Shown here: in pieces, positions 9,952-21,681 of the stretch
Numbering within the stretch: position 1 is the first letter of the stretch
How the letters are laid out: each line of letters starts with the position of its first letter
Assembly: GCA_048213135.1 (NCBI GenBank)
Contig: PS015045.1
Span: 186,851 to 216,091, forward strand
Direction of reading: 5' to 3'
Length of the DNA stretch: 29,241 nucleotides
From: Reclinomonas americana ATCC 50394
Lineage: Eukaryota; Jakobida; Jakobea; Jakobida
Program-made: the position numbers and the translations under genes
Notes under the pieces: generated by a model
Databases searched by the model: none
What the model was told of the DNA's origin: nothing
What the model saw: only the letters and a program-made list of their open reading frames with translations

Positions 9952-12925
<2,974 letters not shown>

Positions 12926-13410
12926 GTGCTATGTAGCGCGTGTTCGCCACAAAGAAGAAACAAAAGAAACGCACGTGCACGCTCCTTTGCTTGTGCCACG
13001 CTGAATCGCACAAACGCTCTCTACATGTGCACCCACTGAGTTGGCATGTGTGCTGTGGTGTTGGCAGCGGTGGTGCGTGGGTTGTGTGTATGGTATCTAT
13101 ATCGAATTGCATCTTCCTTCTGCATCACATTGCTCTGCTGTGTGAACACCTCTCTCGCCGCCCTCCGGCTCATCTACTCAGCATGCGTGGGTTAGGCGTG
13201 ACCAGGCGACTCTCCTCTATATTCACCTCCTGTTTTGTGCAGTGTAAGAGAGCCCGAGGCAACGCGTACACTGCAAATTCATGTGTCTCTTGTGTGTGCC
13301 AGTGTGCGACTCTCCTTTTTCTTCGTGTGCGCAGAGAGAGAGAAAGAGAGATAGAGATAGATAGACGCACACACACACAAGAACTAAGAGATAGACACAG
13401 AAAACGCAAC
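12926..13410. other. Upstream region or first intron of NHL-A
   Basis: No conserved coding sequence was seen. It lies between the candidate signal exon at 13411 and the ATG at 12925. Compared with copy B it lacks about 190 nt, where B carries a direct repeat. Confidence 0.45.
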
Positions 13411-13510
13411 TGGCAACCAAGAGAGTGAGCTGAGCAGCGACCAACCACAGCAGCAAGAGGGCGGGAATGAGACGGAGGCGCGAGAGCGCGCCGATCGAAT
13501 GCTTGACCAT
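13411..13510 (-). other. Candidate upstream signal-peptide exon of NHL-A
   Basis: An ATG at 13510 encodes 33 residues, MVKHSIGALSRLRLIPALLL followed by a strongly hydrophobic stretch. The reading stops after one extra base at a GTTGCGT donor, the same unusual donor used by other genes here. It looks like a first exon with a signal peptide. The matching acceptor is unclear: joining at 12903 keeps the frame but has a poor acceptor, and the better-looking acceptor at 12881 is out of phase. It may be an alternative first exon or 5' UTR. The duplicate exists in copy B at 20655-20754. Confidence 0.5.
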
Positions 13511-13712
13511 GGAGGAGAGTCGCGTTCCACCACGGGGAAAATCAATAAGTTCTCGCGGGGGACGCCAGGCGGAGACAAACATATTCAACGACCACGCTGA
13601 TATTCCCCGCAATGAGAAACGGCGAAGAAACAGGATTGCAATGCCGGTACCGCCTAACGGTGAGCCGGACGGGCTGTTCGCGCTCTCGGCGCTGATCCGA
13701 AGCTTATCTTTT

Positions 13713-13795
13713 TTTGCCAAGGAGGCATCAGGATCCGGGATTGGAACTCCGGGGGAATTCAAAGTGGGAATTCGAAGTGGGAATTCGAATTCAAA
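13713..13795. repeat. Dispersed repeat, GAATTC-rich
   Basis: Shares GCC(A/G)AGGAGG(C/T)ATCAGGATCC and GGAACTC(C/G)GGGGGAATTC with 9701-9775, in the same orientation. A GAATTCGAAGTGG unit is present once more in this copy. The left side (TGTTCGC, CTCTCGG, GATCCGA) also occurs near 9652 and 20930. Origin unknown; possibly a decayed mobile element. Confidence 0.7.
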
Positions 13796-13842
13796 CTCGC
13801 GGAGATCTTTTGCAGTGATGTGCCGTAACTCACTTGCTCAAA

Positions 13843-13912
13843 GCTCCGAGAGTGAATTCTCAGTGCTTGCCTCTCTTCGGAGGGCAAGCATGCTGATCAC
13901 AGCTCTCGGATC
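13843..13912. other. Imperfect inverted repeat (hairpin) between NHL-A and PiC-2
   Basis: TGCTTGCC at 13864-13871 pairs with GGCAAGCA at 13883-13890. CAG at 13861-13863 pairs with CTG at 13893-13895. CCGAGAG at 13846-13852 pairs with CTCTCGG at 13903-13909. The loop is about 11 nt. It lies about 190 nt downstream of the PiC-2 stop on the minus strand, just beyond a dispersed repeat. Confidence 0.6.
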
Positions 13913-14100
13913 TCTTCTCGCTGTTCGAGCTATTGAGCGGCACGTGATCTCGCCCATCCCATGGCCACCCCTCTCCCGCAAACACACACTCCGCACCTTC
14001 TCTTCATTTGCCGTGCAGAAGCACGTGAAACGAAGGCCAAGCCTCTCAAATCCAAGACGTACGATCGATCACCTGCATCTCACTCGCAATCACACGCTAA

Positions 14101-15917
14101 TCAAAAGAAGACCGCCGTCCTGAACGCGTCGTAGATCGACCACTGCGCACTCATCAGAGTACCGAGCATGATGATGCGCGTGCTCAGGCCGGCCGTGAAC
14201 AGCTTGGCCGCGCCCACCTCTTGCGCAATCTGTCCAAACGACTTGCCGCGGTTGCTGGCCTTGCTCAGCTGCGACACGAGCACGTCAGCTGGGTGCGAGA
14301 CAATGGCGCAAACGACAGCCGCCAGGTAGCTGCCGGCAAAGGTGATCATGAGTCGAGTTGCCTTGCTGTACTCGTACCGGGGCCTGATGAACACGTAGAT
14401 GTACAAACATTCGATGGCATCGGGGAAGTAGTAGAATCCTGCACAAGGAGGCCGTGAGTGAGAGGTTGCAGTGGGGAGACACCACGTGACAACTCAACTG
14501 GCCGTAGTGTATGCAACCTGGCGCACCCACAGTGGCCTGAGAGCACCGAACGGGAAGCGAGTGCTGGCGGACTCGGCAGCCATCCTCCGCGTGGCAGGAA
14601 TGAGTGCCGACGGCCACGTGCCCGCCGGCGATGTTTGCATCTTGACCTTGACCATCTCCATTGGGCTGGGGGAAGGAAGAGGAGGTGAGTGACTGAAAGC
14701 AAAACAGGGATCATGCATTCCGGCACTCTTGCTTCTGGTCGTGGAACACCATCGCAGTGCCAGCGGCGACAAGGGAGAGACAGAGCGAGAGAGAGAAAAG
14801 AAGATGAAGGACAAGGAAAAGGAGGAGAAGAAGCAGCAGGAGGAGGAGGAGGAGGAGGAGGAGGAGGAGGAGGAGGAGGAGGAGGAGGAGGAGGAGGAGG
14901 AGGAGGAGGACGAGGAAGAACAGAAGGAGAAGGAGGAGAAGGTGAACAACAACAGCGACAACAACAGCAACAACAACAACAAGAACAAGAAGGGAGGACG
15001 AGGGGAGGAAGAAGAAGAAACGACGTAGAAGAAGAAAGAAACGACGTAGCAGAAGAAGCAAATGACACCAACTATGCAACTCTTTTCGCCGTAATCTTAC
15101 CTTCTTCACTCAGTCTCTGTTTCGATTCAGAACACTGGCTTTCCTCTCTAAGCCGACTCGGAAAGCACGGACTTTCATCCTTCAAGATTTTCTCCTCGTT
15201 CTTGTTTCTGGTTGTTCTTCGCCCTCTCCTTCTCCTCCTTCCTCTCCCTCCTCGACTTCCTCATCACCATCTTCTTTTCCACGAATCCTCGCAGCCTTCC
15301 ACCGCTTCCTTGTTCCCTTTTTTCTTGGCGCATTCTGCCTCCTCGTTCTCCTCGTCCTCCCTTCCCCTATTCCTCCTTCTCACTCCTTCTCCCTCCTCTC
15401 CTTTCCGTCTCCTTCTCTTCCCTCTTGATCGAAGCGCAACGAAAGGACAACACCCGCCACGATCTCGGCCGACGCCGCGGCCGTCAGCCACACCATGGCG
15501 CGATTGTACACGGCAGTCTCATGACTGACCATGTTGGCGTACATATCCTTGAAGACCTCGTACAAGCCGAACCGGAGCATGCCATGCGCCGAGTAGCCGA
15601 GCAGCGTCGGCGCCCAGCCTTTCCACAGAGCACGCGCTCCCTCCTCCGCAATGAGCGTGCGCATTCCCCGCAGGAGACCGCTGTACTTGCCCGGGTTCAC
15701 CTGCGCGTTGCACTTGAGCACGTCGAGCGGGGTGACCGCCACGTGCGCGAGACCACTGCTCAGCACTGTGGACAAGTGAGTCACAGGAGGCAATGCATGC
15801 AGAGTGCGTAGCGAGAGATGACGCACTGCCACCAAGCATGCACTTGACGTAGTAGTCGGCGGTGTGTGGGATGCGGCCAGCGTAGCGCGAGTTCCACTGC
15901 GGCTTGGACTCTTTCAT
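14101..15917 (-). CDS. Mitochondrial phosphate carrier PiC-2, complete but divergent
   Basis: SLC25 family inner-membrane carrier, 306 aa; metazoan and yeast phosphate carriers are about 310-360 aa. Exons: 15917-15827 (ATG), 15765-15441, 14665-14499, 14438-14101 (TGA); all phases join. Three carrier signatures are visible: PLDVLK, PMEMVK and PADVLV. The motif DYYVKCMLGG matches the start of the first helix, and the end (IVSHPADVLV, RIIMLGTL, QWSIYDAF) matches the family. There is no long presequence. It differs from PiC-1 at about 29 of 107 positions in exon 2. The otherwise conserved ASAEFFADIAL reads ASAEIVAGVVL, losing an Asp, and RQIPYT reads RQVAYT. It may transport a different substrate or be regulated differently (inference). 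Donors are GTGCGT, GTTGCG and GTTGAG. Confidence 0.93.
14839..14910. repeat. (GGA)24 trinucleotide repeat in a PiC-2 intron
   Basis: About 72 nt of uninterrupted GGA on the plus strand, within the 775-nt intron between exons 15441 and 14665. On the transcript it is (UCC)n. Long poly-Glu and poly-Ser frames here are artefacts of this repeat. Confidence 0.95.
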
Positions 15918-16221
15918 TCACTGACACGATGCGTGTCCATGTGAACAACTGCATCAGTGTGTGCCAAGGCGAGAATCAAAATGGCGGGTGACATATACCG
16001 TGGGGTGAGTTGGTGGAGACGGGAGGAGCGCCAGGGAGGAGACGCGCGCATGCGAGAGAGCAAAAGTGTAATTCCCGACTGTCAAACGCGGACACGACGT
16101 CGTGAATGCGTGGATCACGTGGTGAGATGCATCCAACAAAGGGGCGTGTGCGTGCACATTCAATTGTGCAAAAAATGGTCGACAGAAAAGTCGATCCAGG
16201 ATCGCTACAAGCTTGCAGTGC
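15918..16221. other. Spacer upstream of PiC-2 and downstream of NHL-B
   Basis: The PiC-2 promoter is expected here. From 16079 rightward it is the 3' flank shared with NHL-A (start of the duplicated segment). I see no other feature. Confidence 0.5.
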
Positions 16222-17348
16222 TTACAGGGCGGAGATGGTGAACAGCTGGTCGTACGAGGCCGCCGGCTTGCCGCTGTCGGTGGTGCGGATGATGATGGCC
16301 AGGGTGCTGGAAACGCCGGCCACCGCAAACTGCAGCTTATCGCCCACCACACTCACCGAGGCAGCATCGGCGCCGCCGACGACCGAGTACGTGAACGACT
16401 GGCCAACGTCGCCGTCCGTGGTGCTCAGAGTGCCAATGGTTTGGCCGGCAGTGCTGGGCGCCCCGTACTTCACGCTTGTCAGGCTGATCGCAGTCGGCGG
16501 CAGGTTGCGCACTGCGTAGCGCGGCAATGTAAGCAGCGGGTCGGGGCGCGCACACAACGACATGGTACACACGCACAAATCTGGTACAGGGTTGTGAAAG
16601 AGAGACCGCCGCTGTCGGTGACTCGCAGCTCCACAGACAGCGAGGCCGTTGTGATTCCAGCCGGCACCAGCTGCAGTGTCGTGCCGCTCACCGTAAACAG
16701 TGCCATATCAGCACCACCGCTCACCACAAAGACGAATGACTGGCCCACATTGGCATCCTTGGCCGACAGGGTGCAGATGTTGGTGAAGGCCGTGGACGGC
16801 GAGATGTAGCCGGGAGTGGAGCACACGATTGCGGTCGGCGCGAGGCTGAGGCCGGCGTAAAACGCTTCCAAGGTGCCATACTCAGCATCCCGACCCGGCG
16901 AGACGGCGGTCGCCGTGTAAAAGTAGGCTGCCTGTGCAACCAGACCCGAAATCGAGGCCGAGAAGAGTGCAGTGCTTGGCGACGTCGGCGAGAAGGTGCT
17001 TGTGGCAGGCGTCGCTGTCACGCGCGTGGCACCAAACGACACTCGGCGGATGATGTGGGTACTCGCGTCGGTGAACACGAGCCGCAAGTTCGCCTGGTCG
17101 ATGACCATGTGCGACTGCAATTGGGGGTGGCGTTCACGATGCAGGTGAGCGACTCATCGGTCAGGAATTGTACAGTTGTCGTGGCAGACGTACCGGACTA
17201 CTGATACGGCCGGTGCCAATCGCTGGGCCATCAACTGTTGCCGCGGTTCCACTGAGGCCGGCAAATGTCGTCACGAGTCTGTCGCTCGTGAAGGCCGGAT
17301 TCAGCGACAACGTCGTCGATATCATGCGAATCGAACCATTCGATTGCT

Positions 17349-17385
<37 letters not shown>

Positions 17386-19985
17386 NNNNNNNNNNNNNNN
17401 NNNNNNNNNNNNNNNNNNNNNNNNNNNNNNNNNNNNNNNNNNNNNNNNNNNNNNNNNNNNNNNNNNNNNNNNNNNNNNNNNNNNNNNNNNNNNNNNNNNN
17501 NNNNNNNNNNNNNNNNNNNNNNNNNNNNNNNNNNNNNNNNNNNNNNNNNNNNNNNNNNNNNNNNNNNNNNNNNNNNNNNNNNNNNNNNNNNNNNNNNNNN
17601 NNNNNNNNNNNNNNNNNNNNNNNNNNNNNNNNNNNNNNNNNNNNNNNNNNNNNNNNNNNNNNNNNNNNNNNNNNNNNNNNNNNNNNNNNNNNNNNNNNNN
17701 NNNNNNNNNNNNNNNNNNNNNNNNNNNNNNNNNNNNNNNNNNNNNNNNNNNNNNNNNNNNNNNNNNNNNNNNNNNNNNNNNNNNNNNNNNNNNNNNNNNN
17801 NNNNNNNNNNNNNNNNNNNNNNNNNNNNNNNNNNCGCCACACAGTTTGAGTTACGCGTGCTGCAATGCAGCCAGATGGTGCACACAACGCAACATCGGCG
17901 ACGTAGAAGACGTTCGTGTATGAATCGTAAATGATGCTGTACGGCTGGTTGAACCTTGCAAGTGTACCTGCCGGCCAGCCATTGCATTGCGTCAGACACA
18001 CTCTTCGAGGGTTGACAGAATGAACACGCACCAAAGCTGTTGGTCGTGCCACTCAAACTGGTTGTGGAGCCGGCAAACGTCGACGTGGTCATGGTGGTCA
18101 TGTCGATGGCNNNNNNNNNNNNNNNNNNNNNNNNNNNNNNNNNNNNNNNNNNNNNNNNNNNNNNNNNNNNNNNNNNNNNNNNNNNNNNNNNNNNNNNNNN
18201 NNNNNNNNNNNNNNNNNNNNNNNNNNNNNNNNNNNNNNNNNNNNNNNNNNNNNNNNNNNNNNNNNNNNNNNNNNNNNNNNNNNNNNNNNNNNNNNNNNNN
18301 NNNNNNNNNNNNNNNNNNNNNNNNNNNNNNNNNNNNNNNNNNNNNNNNNNNNNNNNNNNNNNNNNNNNNNNNNNNNNNNNNNNNNNNNNNNNNNNNNNNN
18401 NNNNNNNNNNNNNNNNNNNNNNNNNNNNNNNNNNNNNNNNNNNNNNNNNNNNNNNNNNNNNNNNNNNNNACGGATAGAGTGGGTGCCTCGATCCACTACG
18501 TCGTCGATACAATGTCCGTGAGTGTAATGCAAGGAGAGGGCGTTGAAAAGACAGAAAAGAGGATGCGCGCCAAACACGCACCAACATACAAGGTCGTTCC
18601 TCGCCTCGCCATGCCCGCCGGAGAGGTAAATGTGGCCACACCAGTGCAACTGCCTTCCACGCGACCACTCGTACCGGTAATGCCGCAGTACCGGGTGACA
18701 ACACCAGCATATGTCACCTGCAAGGCAACGCAGAATGTTACGTGAGGCCAACAAACACACAAAGCAACATCAACACAGCTCTCTCGGCGAACGAACTGCG
18801 CGAATCGTCTTGTTGCCGGCGTCGCCGACATAGAGAATTTGATTCTCGGCGTCCAGATAGCCGCCGATAATTGACGCGCCAAATTTCGCTAGGTTGCCCT
18901 TCCCATCTGCACTGCCCGAGGTACCCGTGCCGGCCAGTGTGGTCACCGCCGAGGAAGACGCGACAAGACGAACAGTGTATGCACTTTGCTGCGAAAACAG
19001 GTCGGCCAAAACGCGCGCAGCGACAACAGTGGACACGACGCACGCAGAAGACGAAAATGGTGTCCGTCGACCGGTCAATGTACAAGAATGAGGGCCTGCG
19101 CGACGCGACGATCCGCGATGAGAACGATGCTTGAATGCAGACAGAGACGACTCACTGGCATTCTTACCTGTTGAAGGTTGCCTGTATTCCGACAACGTTG
19201 TTCGCGTTGCCAGCAAGGCCACTGCCGGCAAACGTGGTGGTGTCTCCAGCGGGGGTGATTTTGCGAATGCGGTGGTTCCTGCACGTGGTGGTGTGCGTGA
19301 GTGCAAGACACCGATGCATGCAAAGCCCATCGGTGTACTCACAAAGAGTCGGCGACGAAAAAGTTGCCGGCAGAGTCCATGTCAATGCCCTGTGCACGAG
19401 AAAGAGGTAAGCATCACGATCAGCTCAGGTAAACGCACGGCATAAGCGCACCAGGGGGCCATTGAACAGGGGCGTTGCGCCATTGGCCGAACCCGCCGTC
19501 GAGGCCGTTCCGCGCCACGTCGACAGCATCGACTGCCCGAAACCAACGTAGGCTTGGTTGACCGAATACTCAAACGCGTTCGCGGTGCTCGACTCTCCGT
19601 TGGAGTTCACGCCGCCATTGAGGGTGGCGGTGGAGCCGTTGACGGGGATGTTGTTCACGGAGCCGGTGAGCAGCACAGGCTGTGCATCTGTGAGAGGTGG
19701 AGGGAGAGAGAGGGAGAGCGGAAGGAGGGAGAAAGACGAAGAGAGAGAGAGTGTGTGTGTGTGTGTGTGAGCAAAGAGAGAGAGAGAGAGGAGGGTGAGA
19801 GAGGAGCAAAGAGAGGCAGAGTAGATAGAGGCCAGCGCACCCGTGTGTGTTATCGATAAGTTCCCGCGCACACAAAAATTACGACCGTTCGCGTCGACGT
19901 CGGGTGCGAGGGTGAGACACATGACGAGAAACAGAAGGTGACTGTGTGTGCCTGCATGACTCGCTCTCTTAGAAACATCTCGCAT
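16222..19985 (-). CDS. Secreted NHL-propeller and cadherin-like protein, copy B (most complete)
   Basis: Same protein as copy A, with more blades visible. Exons: 19985 or upstream to 19841, 19687-19452, 19389-19343, 19278-19168, 19095-19044, 18988-18797, 18717-18582, 18495 into the gap, 18110-18032, 17967-17894, [gap], 17346-17194, 17114-16577, 16511-16222. Extra blade sequence: TYAGVVTRYCGITG with TTLYV/VDRGTHSIR, and FNQPYSIIYDSYTNVFYVAD joining QSNGSIRMIS. Counting these gives six NHL blades, a complete six-bladed propeller, followed by two cadherin-like repeats. Phases match at every visible junction. The gaps at 18111-18469 and 17386-17834 probably fall in introns, because the protein reads continuously across them. 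The start is ambiguous as in copy A (ATG 19985, or the signal exon 20754-20655). It is divergent from the helicase gene. Nothing suggests a broken gene. Confidence 0.86.
17351..17384. repeat. (AC)17 microsatellite beside a splice acceptor in NHL-B
   Basis: Homologous to the (AC)65 tract of copy A. It ends one base before the 449-N gap, so its full length is unknown. Confidence 0.95.
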
Positions 19986-20137
19986 GTGCTATGTAGCGCG
20001 TGTCCGCCACAAAAAAGAAACGCACGTGCACGCAGCGCTCCTTTGCTTGTGCCACTCTGAATCGCACAAACGCTCTCTACATGTGCACCCACTGAGTTGG
20101 CATGTGTGCTGTGGTGTTGGCAGCGGTGGTGCGTGGG

Positions 20138-20336
20138 TTGTGTGTGTGTGGTGGACATTGCAGAAGCGGGGAAACCAGAAAGTATTGATCACGAAATGCA
20201 TCGTCCCCTCTCTCTATCACTCGCGATCGTCGTTGTTCTGCTGTGAACACCACTCTGCACCCACTGAGCCCACATACGTAGTATAGTGTGGTGGCAGTGC
20301 GTGGGTTGTGTGGTGGACATTGCAGAAGCGGGGAAA
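20138..20336. repeat. Direct repeat specific to copy B upstream region
   Basis: GGTGGACATTGCAGAAGCGG, followed by GGAAA, occurs at about 20150 and again at about 20312, both following GTGCGTGGGTTGTGTG. Copy A has a single simpler version, so this is a duplication in B or a loss in A. Confidence 0.8.
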
Positions 20337-20654
20337 TCTATATCGAAATGCGTCTTCCTCCTGCATCACATTGCTCTGCTGTGTGAACACCACTCTTGCC
20401 GCCCTCCGGCTCATCTACTCAGCATGCATGTAGGTTGGGCGTGACCAGGCGACTCTCCTCTATATTCACCTCCTGTTTTGTGCAGTGTAAGAGAGCCCGA
20501 GGCAACGCGTACACTGCAAATTCATGTGTACTCCTGTGTGTGCCAGTGTGCGACTCTCCTTTTTCTTCGTGTGCGCAGAGAGAGAGAAAGAGAGATAGAG
20601 ATAGATAGACGCACACACACACAAGAACTAAGAGATAGACGTAGAAAACGCAAC

Positions 20655-20754
20655 TGGCAACCAAGAGAGTGAGCTGAGCAGCGACCACCCACAGCAGCAG
20701 GAGGGCGGGAATGAGACGAAGGCGCGAGAGCGCGCCGATCGAACGCTTGACCAT
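20655..20754 (-). other. Candidate upstream signal-peptide exon of NHL-B
   Basis: Counterpart of 13411-13510: MVKRSIGALSRLRLIPALLL plus hydrophobic residues, ending at a GTTGCGT donor. The same uncertainty over the matching acceptor applies. Confidence 0.5.
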
Positions 20755-21196
20755 GGAGAGGAGAGTCGCGTTCCAGCGCGGGGAAAATCAATAAGTTCTC
20801 GCGGGGGACGCCAGGCGGAGACAAACATATTTAGCGACCACGGTGATATTCCCCGCAATGAGTGATACGGCGAAGAAAACAGGATTGCAATGTACCGGTA
20901 CCGCCTAAAGGGTGAGTCAGACGGGCTGTTCGCGCTCTCGGCGCTGATCCGAATCCTATCTTCAACCTCCTCGAGCGCTCCTCTTCAATGAGGCGAATAG
21001 AAGACGTCGATATCTGGGTCCGGCATCGACGTCGTGCAAGATCGACGTCTCAATTGGTTCTGCTTTGTTTGTCGCGTTGTACAACACACGGGGTAGGAGG
21101 AGAACATGGTCTGCCGTTCGCATACTTGCGACCGACAATCCATCTCTCGACGTCGAGTCCTGCTCGATTTCCCTTTGTCTCTCCCCCCCTCGCGCC
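20755..21196. promoter_or_regulatory. Divergent intergenic region between NHL-B and the helicase gene
   Basis: About 440 nt separate the minus-strand candidate start of NHL-B from the plus-strand helicase ATG, so it should carry both promoters. 20755-20960 is shared with the upstream region of NHL-A; the rest is unique. No core element is convincing. Confidence 0.45.
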
Positions 21197-21645
21197 ATGC
21201 GCCGCGCCTCCTCCTCCTCCTCCAGCCTCTCCAGGCGGCGCACCGCATCCTCCTCCACCGACGAAGACGACGACGACGATCTCGTCGTTGTTGCGATGGA
21301 CGACTCACAAGCCGACAATGCAGGCAACGACGACGACGACGATCCCACCGAAGAAGACAACGACGACGACGTTACTGTCACAAGAACAACCGCGTCTACA
21401 GTGAGACGCCGAGGCGGGCGCGGCAGTCGCTCTCGCCTGACCACAACGCGACGCCGAGGTCGTGGAGGTAGCACAAGTCGCGGTGGTGGTGGTGGTGCGA
21501 GTGCACCTCCTCCGCCTCCTCCTCCTCCGCTCATGCGACTGTCATCGCTCTCTGCGGCGGCGACACTTTCGAATCCGTCGTCCACTGCAGCCCCAGCTGC
21601 CACAATGGCCATTGCTCCAATGCAGTCGTTGCGTGTCTCTATCAC

Positions 21646-21681
<36 letters not shown>

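Larger units (their letters stand above)
16079..20960. repeat. Duplicated segment, copy B
   Basis: Homologue of about 9819-13705. It is longer than copy A, mainly because copy A's gap is undersized over the middle blades and because copy B has an extra internal duplication near 20149-20336. Confidence 0.92.

Noticed and set aside
14729-15028. Poly-Glu and poly-Ser frames in the PiC-2 intron
   Set aside because: They are translations of a (GGA)24 repeat inside an intron fixed by flanking carrier exons.
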